DNA of 64,000 nt from Leucogyrophana mollusca (taxonomy: Eukaryota; Basidiomycota; Agaricomycetes; Boletales). Below the pieces are notes generated by a model. It saw nothing but the letters and a program-made list of their open reading frames with translations, was not told where the DNA came from and ran no database searches. Of this stretch, positions 33,501 to 45,404 are shown piece by piece. The stretch lies in assembly GCA_021014945.1 (NCBI GenBank), contig MU266422.1:1-64000 (forward strand). Reading direction: 5' to 3'. Within the stretch, counting starts at the first letter, position 1. Each line of letters starts with the position of its first letter. The position numbers and the translations under genes are program-made.

Positions 33501-35340
33501 ACTTACCCATGCAGAATCTATCGTCACCCAAGCACCGGCTGATCCCAGTCCGGAACAAGATGAAGAAGAGGACGAAGAAGTGGCCCGCCGTCAGACGATA
33601 GCGGAGCGCATGGCGCGACTTGGTGGAATTCGTTTTGGGGCGCCAGTACCACCCACCAACAGAGCACCACCGCCACCACCGCCACCTCCTCGAACGGAGG
33701 AAGAGCAGCCTAGTACGCTGGATCCCGAAGGGACTACGGAACAGACGGAAGAGGAGGAGGAGCTTGCACGAAAGCAAAGGATTGCTGCAAAGCTCGCTGG
33801 GATGGGTGGTATGCGTTTTGGCATGTTGCCCCCCAGTGTGGCACCTCCTCGGAAGCCGCCCGTAATTACTAGACAAGAGGACAGCGAAAATGAAGATGCT
33901 GCACTGAAGCCTCTTCCTGTGCCCGCTCCCCAGCGCACAGTTCCGCCTGCTCGGCCTCCACCGCCACCTGTTGCTTCTGACTCGGAGCAGGAGAGCCGCA
34001 CGACTGATGAAGACGGGGTCAAAGTGGAGGTTGAGGAAAGCGAAGCGGAGGAGGTGACATACGAAGACGTAAAAACTCCTGAGGAAGAAGTTCCGCCGCC
34101 GGTGCCAGGCCGACAAGGGAGGCGGCCGTCCACAGCTCCTCGCGCAGCCGAAGCACTACCAACACCCCCACCAAGGATGATGTCACGCTCGCCTCCTCTC
34201 CCGGGTGGTCGCCCTCCCGTTCCCTCGATTCCCACAACGCTTCTTAATCGTCGACCGAGTATCCCCGTTCCTCCCCCCGGATCCACTCCGTCAAGAAAGT
34301 CCTCGGTTCACTCCGTTGAAAGCCAGCGTCAGTCGCGCCCTACACTCGAAGCTGTACCCTCAGAGTCAAAGTATCGTCCTCAGTCTGAATACGTGATGGT
34401 AGAAGCCCCTCTTGACGTTGAACCCGAGGCGGCCCCTCTTCCGCCCAAGCGACCTATCCGTGGACCCCCTCCTCGCTCGGCCCCTCTTCCTCCCCCACCA
34501 CCCCCGTCAGCTGTAGAGCCGATGACTTCCAGCAATCAGTGGGAGCTTCCGTCTTTTTCGGATGCCCCTCTTGAACTAGGCCTTGGCGACGACATTGATC
34601 CCGATTCCTTGACTGGGTCAGAGGATTCTCCAAGCCAGCCCCACCCGCCTCCTCTCCCAAAGCCCCGTTCGCGCCCGTCAAGCCAACTTCCTCCATCCCA
34701 GTCCCCAAAGACTGCTCCGGAAACTCAACTCTCATCCGATGAACTCATGGAAGTTTGGGGCAAAGTCGGAGTACAGGTCTGTGAGGCGGCCACTGCGCTA
34801 CACGAGAAGTCCAAGAAATCGCTCGTCGGCGACGGCTCGTATGTTGGATTTGTTAAAGCTGTGTTGGGCCAGGTCTCCACTGCGCTGCAGCCGTCCGGCC
34901 CAGAGGCGGACTTCGGTTACCTCGTGTACGCACAGACAGCTGGCGCTGTCCTTAGGCGTGCGAGCGATATCATGCCGGGGGATGTCATTGTGTTATACGA
35001 TGCAAGATTGAAGGGGCACAAAGGGCTCCAAACATACCATCAGTCGGTGGGGGTGGTGGAGCCCCTGGTTGGGGTGGTGCACGAGTTTGAAGCAAAAAAG
35101 TCGAAAGTTCGAGTGTATCAGGCGAACCAGCACGTAGGACAGCAAGTGGGTGGACTGAATCGCTTCGCAAGACCGTTTTTGCTAACGTCGAAGAAATCTT
35201 TGCAGACTGTTGAGTCTGCTAGCTATCGTCTTGAGGATTTGAAGAGTGGACATGTAAAGGTGAGCGGTTTGCCTTCTCCCATGCTCGGAGATGTTAACAG
35301 TAACGGGTTTGCTTAGGTCTTCCGAGTGCTGGAAGCATGA
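30529..35340 (+). CDS. AIM3/BBC1-like cortical actin-patch protein
   Basis: Seven exons: 30529-31276, 31335-31400, 31450-32466, 32549-33160, 33216-33464, 33515-35259, 35317-35340; 1486 residues, frame kept across all junctions. Start MSDQSPPPKPKPGSLRDRIA follows GCCACC. Most of the chain is proline-rich and acidic, with repeated short helices: RMARLGGARVGMGPP, KLAQMGAFNPFAGPPP, RMARLGGIRFGAP, KLAGMGGMRFGMLPP and a related LKERMAALQGRGGFGG. The last 190 residues form a folded domain (ELMEVWGKVGVQVCEAATALH, GDVIVLYDARLKGHKGL, HQSVGVVEPLVGVVHEFEAK) of the cysteine-proteinase-like type known at the end of Bbc1/Aim3. Yeast Bbc1 regulates myosin-I and Las17 at endocytic actin patches. No SH3 domain precedes the proline-rich part, so it resembles Aim3 in architecture. 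Confidence 0.85.
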
Positions 35341-35662
35341 GGACTTGTAGGTGTTTATGTATACGATGCAAAGGTCAAATTCTGGATGGTCGCATCCCCA
35401 CGTTTGTATTTATATCACAAACCCATCATAACCACTGTTTCACACAATGCACTCACTGTTTTTTCTATTTATGACCCGCAGCTGGAACGGTGGAACTCAT
35501 TGGACGAAATGGTATACACGGATGAAGTACGACAAGGAGTATGACAACAAATAAGCATTACCGCCTATCGAGTGAGCTATACGGTCAGCGCTCTTATTGA
35601 CATTGGCGCAAGCCAGACAAGGACAAACCCAGTTACTTACGAGAGTATATTTGTACGCAATA

Positions 35663-36305
35663 CTATTTGACAAGAGGTCTGACACCGGTGCCAGCGTCCT
35701 TCAGGCTGCGACCAGCGTATCCGCGTACTTCCTTCTGGTAGTCTGCTAGGGTCGATGTCAGCACCGTGGCACTGACTCAACAAGGAGTGACTAGCGACAT
35801 ACTAAGCGGTTCGTCGGTCTTTGACTTCTTGGCTGGAGGGGTTTCAGGGATGGTCACTGAACTGCATGAATCAGGGGGAGGACGCTTGCCCCTTCTTTTC
35901 TGCAACATTTCAATGTAAACGGGAGAACTCCGGCAGAAAACAAGGAACACGAACAAATCTGTCATCAAACTGTCGTTTTCTATGTAAACGAGTAAAAGCT
36001 GGTTGGTCAATTGGCGCCCCGGCATCACATCAGATCCGATAGACTGATGTGCTCACCTGGCAAGGGCCTCTTCCTGTTTCTTTTTCTCGTCCTCCTCCTG
36101 ATCCACGTAAACGACAGCCTAGATGTGATGGACATGGATACTATACCTTCTTGTTGCGCTGAAATCGCTCTAAAAAAGAGCCATCGTTGGTGAAGACATT
36201 GGTAGGCTTGATTTTTGCGGCACCAGGCTTGACGAGGGATGTCGAAGATGAAGCGGCCGGGGAAGCGTATCCCGAACTGGATTGCGGTGTCGATGAGCTG
36301 GACAT
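35663..36305 (-). CDS. Small conserved basic protein, five exons
   Basis: Exons 36305-36147, 36097-36057, 35979-35955, 35899-35803 and 35745-35663 give 134 residues with frame kept. The protein starts MSSSSTPQSSSGYASP and has a conserved-looking core KPTNVFTNDGSFLERFQRNK, then a charged helix (EEDEKKKQEEALAR-KRQFDDRF), a basic patch KRRGKRPPP, Lys/Ser/Pro-rich linker, and the end DYQKEVRGYAGRSLKDAGTG-VRPLVK. The 25-nt third exon is supported because only its inclusion keeps frame and gives RKRQFDDRFKRRGKRP. Introns are 49-77 nt. No known domain is recognised; the basic, disordered nature suggests a nuclear or RNA-linked protein (inference). Tail-to-tail with the AIM3/BBC1-like gene, 323 bp apart. 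Confidence 0.75.
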
Positions 36306-36707
36306 AATCTCGATTCGTACCGTCGTGTACAGGGTGGGCAATGACGAAGAGTGCTAAACTGCAAGACTCGGACAAGATCATGCCCTAATTTGAACCCAGC
36401 GACATTGAGCCAAGCCAGGTCCGGCAGGGTCCGTCTGTCCGACTTTCGGGGAGGTCTCACTCTTTTGTGGACGCCTCTCTTCTGTTATGTACCGACTCTC
36501 GCAAAGTCCTGGATCCACTTGCGAAACCAAAGCGAGTGCCGAGTGCTTCAGAAACGATTCTTCCAAATACATCTCTCCTCTATCGAGGTAATATTATTCC
36601 TATGCTACAACAGTCCCATCCAACTGACAACAGGCAGCACGCCCAGGCGTCAAAGCTCATAAACATGGTCAAGATAAGTCAAGATACCAATAGATCATAA
36701 ACCTCCT

Positions 36708-38241
36708 TTATTCCTCGATTGGGTACTGTCGCTGCATCCAGAAGGGACCTGTAAAGCGACAATAAGTGGTGAGTTTCATGACGGATGGGTGGTCAGGCAT
36801 ACCGACTGGATCTTGGGCATCGTGGAAAACGGTGGACCATGCACCGAGGATGCCGTATTGCGAACGGACGTTGCCCATATGGATGGCATCCGCACTAACG
36901 TGGCCGATGAATGAGCTCGTAGCAAATCATGAAGAAATCGAGACAAACCTCCATACGGGCTGATCGCCGTTCCCCGCAACCTTGTGGATTGAGCAATCAG
37001 ACAAAGCACGCAGACGACGTTGGAGAACATACAAAGTGCCAGCAGACTTGATTGTCGGGCGTGAGCCTTACATGGCCGACGATTGAGAAATTTCCATCCA
37101 ATTCGCCTATATAGTTGATTTTGGGACGTGTCGGGTGATCCGGATCATGCTCCACGTCTATTACCCGGAAGAAAATGTCTACAGAGGCATATGTTTCTTC
37201 GATGTCAGGGTCTTCGAAAATAGTTGCGTCTAGCGGTTCGTCGTCGGACAGCTGTAAAGCAAATATTCATCGTCAGCTGTTTGCCATTCACGAACGCTGA
37301 GAGAGGAATAGTAGTTACGTTGAAATCGTTATAGACTGTGGGGTAGCAACGTGAGTCAGGGACACATGAAGAACAAGAGCAGTAATGTCTGACTCACTTA
37401 ACAACTCCCGATGATCAATGAAACAATAAGATATACGCCATAAGCCCTCGACACCAGCCCAATCGGATTCGCGGTCCAAATTTAAGCCGGGTGGAATGAT
37501 GCTCTGACAAAAAGACAGGCTCATGGGGCAAATTTCAAAAGCGACATCCTCTCCCTCCCCCACATCGATGAGCACCATAGCAAAGACATGCTGCAGCGCC
37601 TGCATGTGCACCCAATTGACCCGCCCACTGCCATCCTTCAAGAATGGCCCATAGGCGTTCGACTGGCGATAATTGCGCAGGCTGTACACATATGCTCGCG
37701 ACTCTACTCTTTTATCTGGCCGGCCATCACGCTGCGTCAGCCCAAACCAAGCATGCAGACGGGCACGAAGCTGGCGCTCTTCGTTAGAAAGCACCCAGAG
37801 GTCGTGATCGAGGAATGCACCGTCGCGGAGGAGAGTTGTGACCCAGTAGACGTTGCGTGATTGCAGGGGGCTGTCGGGGAAGGGAATCGGTGGTACGTTG
37901 GAGATCATGTCGAGCAGAGTCTGTATGACGGTGCATCTTTCCTCAGGTCGACACAAGGATAGATTGTTGAACACCGTCCTCGCCCGTATAATCCTCTGCA
38001 ACTCCCCCTTCCAGTCAATATTCGTCCGGGGACTGCCGAGATAGGTCACAGCGGAGCGTGGATCATCGAAAGCTTGTGCAAGGTAAAGTGCGCGCCAGAA
38101 ATGCTCATCCCTGGTATCGTAGACTAGGTCGCGGAATAATCGCGCGGCCTGGGCAGCAGAAGCTACGTCGAGTGGATCTGAGATGAGGAGAACGTGCTCC
38201 AGAAGCTCCAAAGGCAGGTCGGAGATGGCCGTGCGGGGCAT
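36708..38241 (-). CDS. F-box protein with a C-terminal beta-rich domain
   Basis: Exons 38241-37398, 37335-37319, 37251-37033, 36980-36949, 36894-36803 and 36748-36708; 414 residues, frame kept. Start MPRTAISDLPLELLEHVLL enters the F-box directly (LPLELLEHVLLISDPLDVAS, QAARLFRDLVYD). A helical middle follows, then a beta-rich C-terminal part: NLDRESDWAGVEGLWRISYC, INYIGELDGNFSIVGHVRLT, NGDQPVWSADAIHMGNVRS, GILGAWSTVFHDAQDPVGPFW. This C-terminal pattern recurs in a mushroom F-box family and probably binds the substrate. F-box proteins recruit substrates to SCF ubiquitin ligases through Skp1. The second exon is only 17 nt. The start was chosen because the F-box begins right after it; an in-frame ATG 24 nt upstream exists. 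Confidence 0.85.
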
Positions 38242-38957
38242 TTTCAGGTAAAGTACCCCTACCAAGCTGATCTTATAATCGACTGCGGGCGGTCAGAAAC
38301 GAAATCTGGCGGGTTTGTGGGCCGTCGTCCTTCGGTGGAGAGAGCGAGGAGGTGGGCGCTGGGAATGTTCCTACGAGTCATGATAAACAGTCGAATCCTT
38401 CTCCGTCCCACTCAAAAAATTCTTTTACACTGTTGAACTCGTGCGCGGTCATATGGGTGCAGTCACCCTCTGAATCGAGTGACCTCTCAATAACGGCACC
38501 CCATTGTACGCTGCTTATTAGCAAGCATTGCAGAAATATTTTTCTATACTGGCATACGTGATAGCGTCGAGGGGTGCTGGATATGGTGAGCGGGAGCATT
38601 CAGGACAGCGTTCCAGAGAAAACGTGGTTGGATAACAATGTCAAGACTAGGCTATGCGTGTATAATGCCAGTACATGTGGGGAGATTCTACCTATTGCTA
38701 CAATGAAAGCACGATAAATGGGAATGGAGACGTTGCAAGGATAGCTAAATGATAAAGGGGACAACGCAATCCCAGAAAGACTAAAAAGACAGTTCTTGTT
38801 TCGTGAATGTCAAGTGCCCTGTCGTGATGATAAAAAAAGTGAGTGAATGTGATGAAAACGAATGCAAGCTGCGTGTGTTACAAAACCAGAATTTGCGTGT
38901 GTATTATTAGCGTACCATGGGTCTTGTGCGTTTTTCAACGAGTATAAACGTATCATA

Positions 38958-41900
38958 TCATGATGGTCCTTCCTGGGTTGGCCCATTTAATGCAGGGGTG
39001 GATCTCGCGGCGCGTCTCCGCATGTTGTCTGGGCGACTATCCTGCGTCCCGGAAGCTGCGTCGGCAAGCGTCTTCCACTCCTCCAACAACTGCTGACCAA
39101 CGCCGGGCTCGAGTTCCGTCCCATCTCGAGACACCTTGATTTCTCGCTCGTGGTTCCAAGCGTTCCGAAGGTGTCGTGTTTGATAGAATGGAAGCCGTTG
39201 GGTGCATATCCACTCTATTTTGAACGTCTCTCCCCAACTCACATCCCGCGCACCCACTCCATCGTCCTGCCTCACAGGCTCCTCCGCACTCTTCGACTTA
39301 TCCTCGTTGTCGCTGCCGCTTGCCACATTCTCCTCTTCCGCCACGGGCTGCAAAGGCGATTTCGACTCGTCGATACTTGATGTCTTATTGCGAACAGCAC
39401 GCAGGGGTGCATTCTTATCTAGCACGATATCGTCTGATGGCATCTGCGCGACATTTTTCAGGATCGTGGTCGCCGCAGGCCGTATCTTGCGCTCGCTAAG
39501 GCTGAGGTTCGAAGCGGGTGATGTAATTGAAAACTCGCGAGGCGGCAACGGGCCAAGTGCGCCAGGGGCAGACTGGTGGTGTGGCGGATGCGGCTGATGG
39601 CTCGAACTCGGTGCAGTCTGAATCCCACTTGCGCTCTGTATTGACGGCGTAAAGGGTGCGGGTGAGTCTCCCACTAATCGGTGCTCAGACGGGGTAAAAA
39701 AGGACGCCTGCGGATTGCCTCTAGATCCTGGGGACGGTACGGCGCCATTAGGCTCCTCAGGTATCGCTTCTTCCTGTCGTCGACCTTGTGCTGACGAAAG
39801 TGACGAAAGGGACGAAGCAGAAGAATCCGCCCGTGATGCCCACGACACCCTGCGTTCTCCATGCAATATCCGACCTGTCATCCTTGAGTGCGAGTCAGTC
39901 CCCATTTTGAAATAAGTCACAGACTACACACTTCGCGTATCCGTAGAACTCTCCGCTTTTGTTCACACTGAAGATAAGGAACACGTCTTGGCTAGTGCGG
40001 TATGCTTGGTCGAGAATCGCCTCGTTGTGTTTCTGCGTTGCCCACAATCCCCGCTCGACGCTAAGGTCCAAGTCAAACTACAGCGTACAATAATCAAAGG
40101 GGGGTCACTTCCGGATTCGAGTGACACTCACCTGTGTTAAAGACTTGAGAATGAAGAAGCGCCTTGGGAAGTATCGTGAAAGGAAGCTGGAGTTCGTGGA
40201 TGCGTACGAGCTGCCCGATCGAGCTTTCACGCTGTGATGATCATGGTATGGAGAGTGGGCGCCGTCTTCATCGCTGGAGGACAGTGGTGGCAAAGGACCT
40301 ATGGCTTGGCTCGCCCGATCACTACTGCTGGAGAAACTCGAGCGGTAATCATCGGACGTAGAAGATGGCGATGGATGTTCTCCTTCGCTCTCCGGCTGTC
40401 GATGCTCCTTTATCCAACGCTTGTGTACACCCATCCCCCGCTGACCTCCTACACCAGCTCTGAGATCGTCCTCCTTCTTCCGTGCTCGACAAACCAGCCG
40501 GGGACACTTGGTATCTTGTGGACGTAGTTGCTGACCATTGAAACGCAAGATCGCACGATGGAGATGATCCGCAGTGTCGTAGTTCACGAAGGCGCAGTTG
40601 GATCGCGATATGAGGAAAATGGAGGCGACACCGTCGGAAGGCGACCCAACCGTTTCACCAGAGGCATCAGAACGGGGAGACATAGGTTGCTTGAGGAAAC
40701 GCCACAACTCGTCGTGCGTAGTATCACTAGGAACATTTCCTGCCCACATCACCCACTCTGATCTGTGAGCTGGGGGGTTGGGATGGTAATCGCGGCGAAC
40801 GACCGGTTTGACGTTACGCGAGCGAAGTTCCGAAGCGACAGGGGAGCCGCGACTGGGGCCGGCCGCTGAAGACGATGGCGGTGCATTGCCAGGGGCATTA
40901 ACAACATTAGGAGGCCCAAGCTGGGATGGAGGTATTACTCGTCGCCCAGCCTGAGACGCCACTCCAGGGCTTGATTGAGCCGGCGGTGAGGACAGTGCCG
41001 TCTGGCTCGGTCGAGAAAACCGAGGTTGTGAGTCTACCACCTCGGGGTGACTGACGGGCTGGGAATAGTTCATTGGCTTCCGATAGGGATGCTGATACTG
41101 CATTGGCATTCCCTCGTTATATGATGCCGGGACTGGCGAACCCTGCACGTAGTACCACTGGTATGGCGATGGCGCGAAAGGCTGAGGGCCATAAGTGTAT
41201 GGACTGGGTGGACTGGGGTACCGCATTGGATGGAACTGCGCCGGCTGCCCGCTGTAGGAGCCGGGATGAGGAGAACCAGCTTGCTGCGGAGACAATGGCG
41301 AGTGGGGCGGAGGCGAGAGACCGTTGACATGCGCAAGTGAATAATTACTCGGGTAAGATGAGTGGGGGGCGTCAGGAGTGTGAGGATGGTAAGGATAAGA
41401 GGGATGAGGGAGATGTTGCATCATTGGTTGATACCCTGCATGCGCGTTTTGTTGAAGCACGTTGGAGTCCATGGACCCATGGACCCCAGGATGATAGCCG
41501 TGAGTGTGAGTATACGGATAGGACTGATTGCCAGGGACCATGTTCATCGGGGGCTGCGGGGACATCGTGTATTGCCCAGCGTAAGTGTTCAATTGGTTGT
41601 AAGACGATGCAGGAGTGTAGGACTGAGGGGGAGATTTAGGCGACGGCACAGGTACGGCCAATGGTGGGGGTATGTGCGCATTATCCTCAGGACTCGTGGG
41701 GGAGGTAGAATAGAAATGAGCGGGAGGTGCCTGTATATGTGGCTGGTTCACTACAGAACGGCGAGAAGGGGGTGCCTGATGAAGCTGATTCGAGCGACGG
41801 CCCATGCCGGAAGCGCGGCTTGAATCGGAGGCAGCTGAAGACAAGGGTATATCGATCTTGTCGGGGGGTCGACCATCACGGGACATGAAGGTTGTCCTAC

Positions 41901-42515
41901 CAGGCAGGGTATAACTATTCGGACCCTGGGCTGGAACACCAAATGAAGTAGAACTCGCTGAAGAGATAGAAAGAATGGGGTCATAAAAACCTAGAAAAGA
42001 ACATGGATCAGAAAGACAAGTAAAAGGGTGCGGGTGATTAAAGGAACAAGTATTTGTAGAAAGTGCTAGAACCAGACACCGACCAAGATCACTAGGAACG
42101 CCCGCAAAAGCAAAAGTAACCGCTGGAAATTAAACACTTGGCATGACCGAAAGAGCGAGGAGGGATGATAGAGGCGATAAAGAGCCAAAGAATGATCGTA
42201 GGAGGAGAGAACGGGACAAGACAAGGCGAGGCGAGGCGATCGCCTATGTGTATTTGAAGAAGAAAAAAGGAAAAGTGCAACTGGACAACACCTCACGTGG
42301 AATGTATAAATTTCCACGTTACGGCAACGACGATCTGACTGCTTACCATTTTCGGAAGGTACGCCTCCGTTGACCTCAGGAGTGGCAGTAGGGGCGTTGG
42401 CCCCGGTCCCGTTGGGAGCCTGTATGCTGAGCTGTGGGGAAGACGCAGCCTTTGAAGCTGGAGTAGGTGTCATTTCGCGGTGAAGGACCGAAAGATTATC
42501 GTCAATAGCCATCAT
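38958..42515 (-). CDS. RRM-YTH m6A reader protein
   Basis: Exons 42515-42347, 41957-40132, 40077-39932 and 39882-38958 give 1021 residues, frame kept. A long Pro/Ser/Tyr-rich N-terminus is followed by an RRM at about 455-545 (SEWVMWAGNVPSD as RNP2, NCAFVNYDTADHLHRAI as RNP1). The YTH domain follows: SRYFPRRFFILKSL, ERGLWATQKHNEAIL with the first cage Trp near 677, VFLIFSVNKSGEFYGYAKM, then RRVSW near 728. About 200 low-complexity residues intervene before WGETFKIEWICTQRLPFYQT and NAWNHEREIKVSRDGTELEP. YTH domains bind N6-methyladenosine in RNA through an aromatic cage; both candidate Trp residues are present. The first intron is 389 nt, unusually long here. The protein likely acts on mRNA fate in cytoplasm or nucleus. 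Confidence 0.9.
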
Positions 42516-44183
42516 AGTTCCTATTTCTAGATTGTTGTTAAATTCCCTATAAATCAGCAGACTGGGGTGTGTTAGCTAGGGGGATCGGATAGACGAAGAT
42601 GACGGGGCGCACGTATATGATTATAGCTCGTGTTTGTGCTTTGTGAATACAGATAATATGTAGCGGTGTGGTAGTCAAGACTATAGTAATCAAGTTTTCA
42701 TACTGTCTTCATATATCCCCTTTGCACAACCCACCCGCCGTGGGAAAATGACATCATCACCCTCCATTTTCCTGGTCGCACAGACTCTTTCTAAGTTGGC
42801 TTGCGCTTGAACTACAGGGCAGCAGCGGTATTACTCTTCGTGGGATCACTGGTTGCCGGCGAGTGGCGAAGGTCTTTGTAGTTCTCCCCACCTTCACCCA
42901 CAGCAGAAAAGGTACGATCACATCAGATCTGACGTCGACCACCAATAACCGATCAGTCATAACGGATTTAGCTCTCAACAACATCTCGAGCCTGGACAGC
43001 GTCTGGAATCGGCACCGCTATGGCTGGCCCCGCAACCCACTGGAAATGGGATAGAACGGAACGTGCCGGCTCATAGGCCACATCATATGATAAGTATATC
43101 CATTGGAAGCTGGAGCTGCCAGCTTCTCGCGCCCGACATGCGAAATGAGCTGGATGGCTCCGATGGCGCAACAATCGTCACTGGAAAAAAGAGCCCTACA
43201 AAAAGGAGGTGGAGACGGTCTTGGATTTGAGGGCTGTAGTCAGAATTCGAGTTTGCACCACAACTTGCGCAACTTGACTGGAATATACTTGGAGCCACCG
43301 AGTCCGACCAAGGCAGAAATTCTGACCCTGACAAACCGTGTTGACAACATAATTCGACCCACTTGCAGCCTCTCTTGGGAACGTCTAGCCGTGGCATTCA
43401 TGTCAGGCAGGGATCTGGCCGGCTGCTGGCAACACATCTTCCTCTGCCGTGGTTAGCTACTGTGAATCGCCTCGTTCCCGTGCTCAATTACGAGTGAGGG
43501 TATACATAGTATCAGCTATACCTACAAGCCCGAGGCTCACCCACTCCTCGGCTCTTGAATTCCCTTGAATTACGGGGCTCTAGTGACATCATTACAGTGC
43601 TCTGAATCGCGAAAATGGTATCCTTCGCAAGGACTCCGATTCAAGGCCAATGGCAGGAATGCGGGCGTCGCAAGCTCAGCCATTAATTGCAGGATCACAT
43701 CGAGCATTATCCCCCTGTTCAGAAGCTCATGACCGCGGCACCTATCCGGGTCGATGCGATGCTCTTTGCGCACATCGTGGGAGGAAAGAGATCATTTGAG
43801 CGCTGCCGTTATTGAGTCAGCGCCGACACCATGATCGTTCTTGTCACAAGGAATAACGGACCTCTGCTGTACCAATCTTGCCGCATTCCCCAACACGAAC
43901 ATTGTCTTCTAGGGGTCAGTGGCATACGGATATCCCCGTACCACAGCGTATTGGATGGCCAGTCGTAGTGTCGCTGGATGGCATTAGCAGAACCTAGTTC
44001 CGTGCCCAGTTCCCAGCTTGCCGTCGAGCAACGGCTAAAATTAGCAGGCATTTATTGATCTTCAGCCCAGACTGCCGCTCATAGTTAAATGTACAATAAC
44101 TGACCACCCTCCCGAGAACGTGCCGCTAACTCACGCGCCCGAGTCGTTGACCATATACACAACTACCTATATACTGAGCACAA
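42516..44183. other. Spacer with no supported gene
   Basis: Includes the promoter side of the RRM-YTH gene. ORFs up to 117 codons on both strands (for example 43103-43456 plus, 43809-44051 minus) show no domain and no splice-supported extension. Confidence 0.4.
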
Positions 44184-44963
44184 TTACGCCAGTTCTAGTC
44201 GGTAATTTCTGGGAGGTTGACGTTGTTTCTTGATTTCTGACTCGGCATTTGTGGTGTACTTGTTCTTTTGAAGGATCCAACCCAGTTCCCTCACCAGCTC
44301 AGCGCGGGGCGTCGTGATCTCGTGTCTATCCTTAGGCTTCAAAAATCGCGAGTGAGATAGCCTCCGGCCGACGTGTGGCCTTGTGTGGCGCAGAGGTATG
44401 AGTATCGGATGATCAGAGGCAGCGCGCAAGAGGCGGGCCATGAATACGATGTATTGCGTCAGACCGAACCCGAGACCGTACGGGAAAAGAATTGGGCGAG
44501 GACCGGTTGCCGAGTTCCATGACTCCGGTGTACAGAGTCTGTACACCGGAGTCACAGAACCCGGCACAGACTCAATCCCTTCGACGCAAAACCCGATACC
44601 TCGCCAGTACAGCGGTAGAACGCACCAAAGACCATCGTAGGACCCGAGACATGCGATACACCGACGCACAAGCCATCGCTTGAGGAGCCAGCTACTGCTG
44701 GCGATGGACATGCACCAGAAGAACGGGCTCCAATGGACACTTGCCTGACGCCAGTCGAATGAGTGACACTCCTCCTTCCAAAATGACACCCAGCCTCTCC
44801 GCACGATATCCAAAACTTGGTCTAACGTGGCTTGGCGATGGTTTAGGGGTAACGACTCCAACGGAGGGAGCGCGGGGCTGCTTTTTCCTAGACGGAACAC
44901 TGAAGGAAACCGGAGTTCGGCTGGTGCCGTTGATGCGGCATCTGGCTCAGAGTGCTTAGCCAT
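44184..44963 (-). pseudogene. Truncated alpha/beta-hydrolase-like protein
   Basis: Open frame of 259 codons. The part RPILFPYGLGFGLTQYIVFM, then a basic histidine-rich stretch with SRFLKPKDRHEITT, then LVRELGW resembles the first half of an alpha/beta-hydrolase fold protein, where a hydrophobic strand, an oxyanion His-Gly motif and a P-R-FLKP-DRHE segment are expected. Here the usual His-Gly is Tyr-Gly (FPYGLGFG). The frame ends soon after ELGW, before any GxSxG nucleophile elbow or catalytic Asp and His. Upstream (WVSFWKEECHSFDWRQASV) little is recognisable. I call it a decayed or 3'-truncated gene. It could be intact if missing exons lie beyond 44184, but I saw none. Confidence 0.55.
44520..44554. 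repeat. Perfect 16-bp inverted repeat with 3-nt loop
   Basis: TGACTCCGGTGTACAG, loop AGT, CTGTACACCGGAGTCA. It lies inside the hydrolase-like frame, which reads VTPVYRLCTPES through it, so it is either a chance product of coding for similar residues on both sides or a later palindromic gain. Confidence 0.8.
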
Positions 44964-45404
44964 ATCGCGCGGATGCGTCGTGAAGTTTGTAACTCCATGT
45001 GTAAGAGGGCAACCCTATATACAAATGTCTTCTTGTCGTCAACACGGCCCGGGATGTTTTCAGGTAACAGTGACAGGGAGTGCTGCCTTGCAGTGTTGCA
45101 CCGCCGCAGTCAGTCCACCGTCACAATGCTGTGATGGCAGATTGTCGGATCAGACATCCCCAGTGGGTTGAGCAGGAGCTAGGAGTGAGCGAGGGCATTA
45201 TCATATCATACTTTCCAGTAATGGGATGGGTATTGCAATAGCACGTATTGAAACTTGCCCTATTTGGGTGCAGCATTGGCGCTGTAGCCTGCTTAGACTC
45301 GGGCGGGGCCAGGAAACAACACGTCATTGTGCTAACCTGATCTGCTTGGTGGGTGTAACGTTTCTGCAGACAAACGGGCACTGATACTCTCTGTGGACCC
45401 GACA
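44964..45404. other. Spacer with no supported gene
   Basis: Lies between the start of the hydrolase remnant and the stop of the second F-box gene. No feature recognised. Confidence 0.4.

Noticed and set aside
44440..44683. Plus-strand ORFs over the palindrome
   Set aside because: Shadows of the hydrolase-like minus-strand frame.
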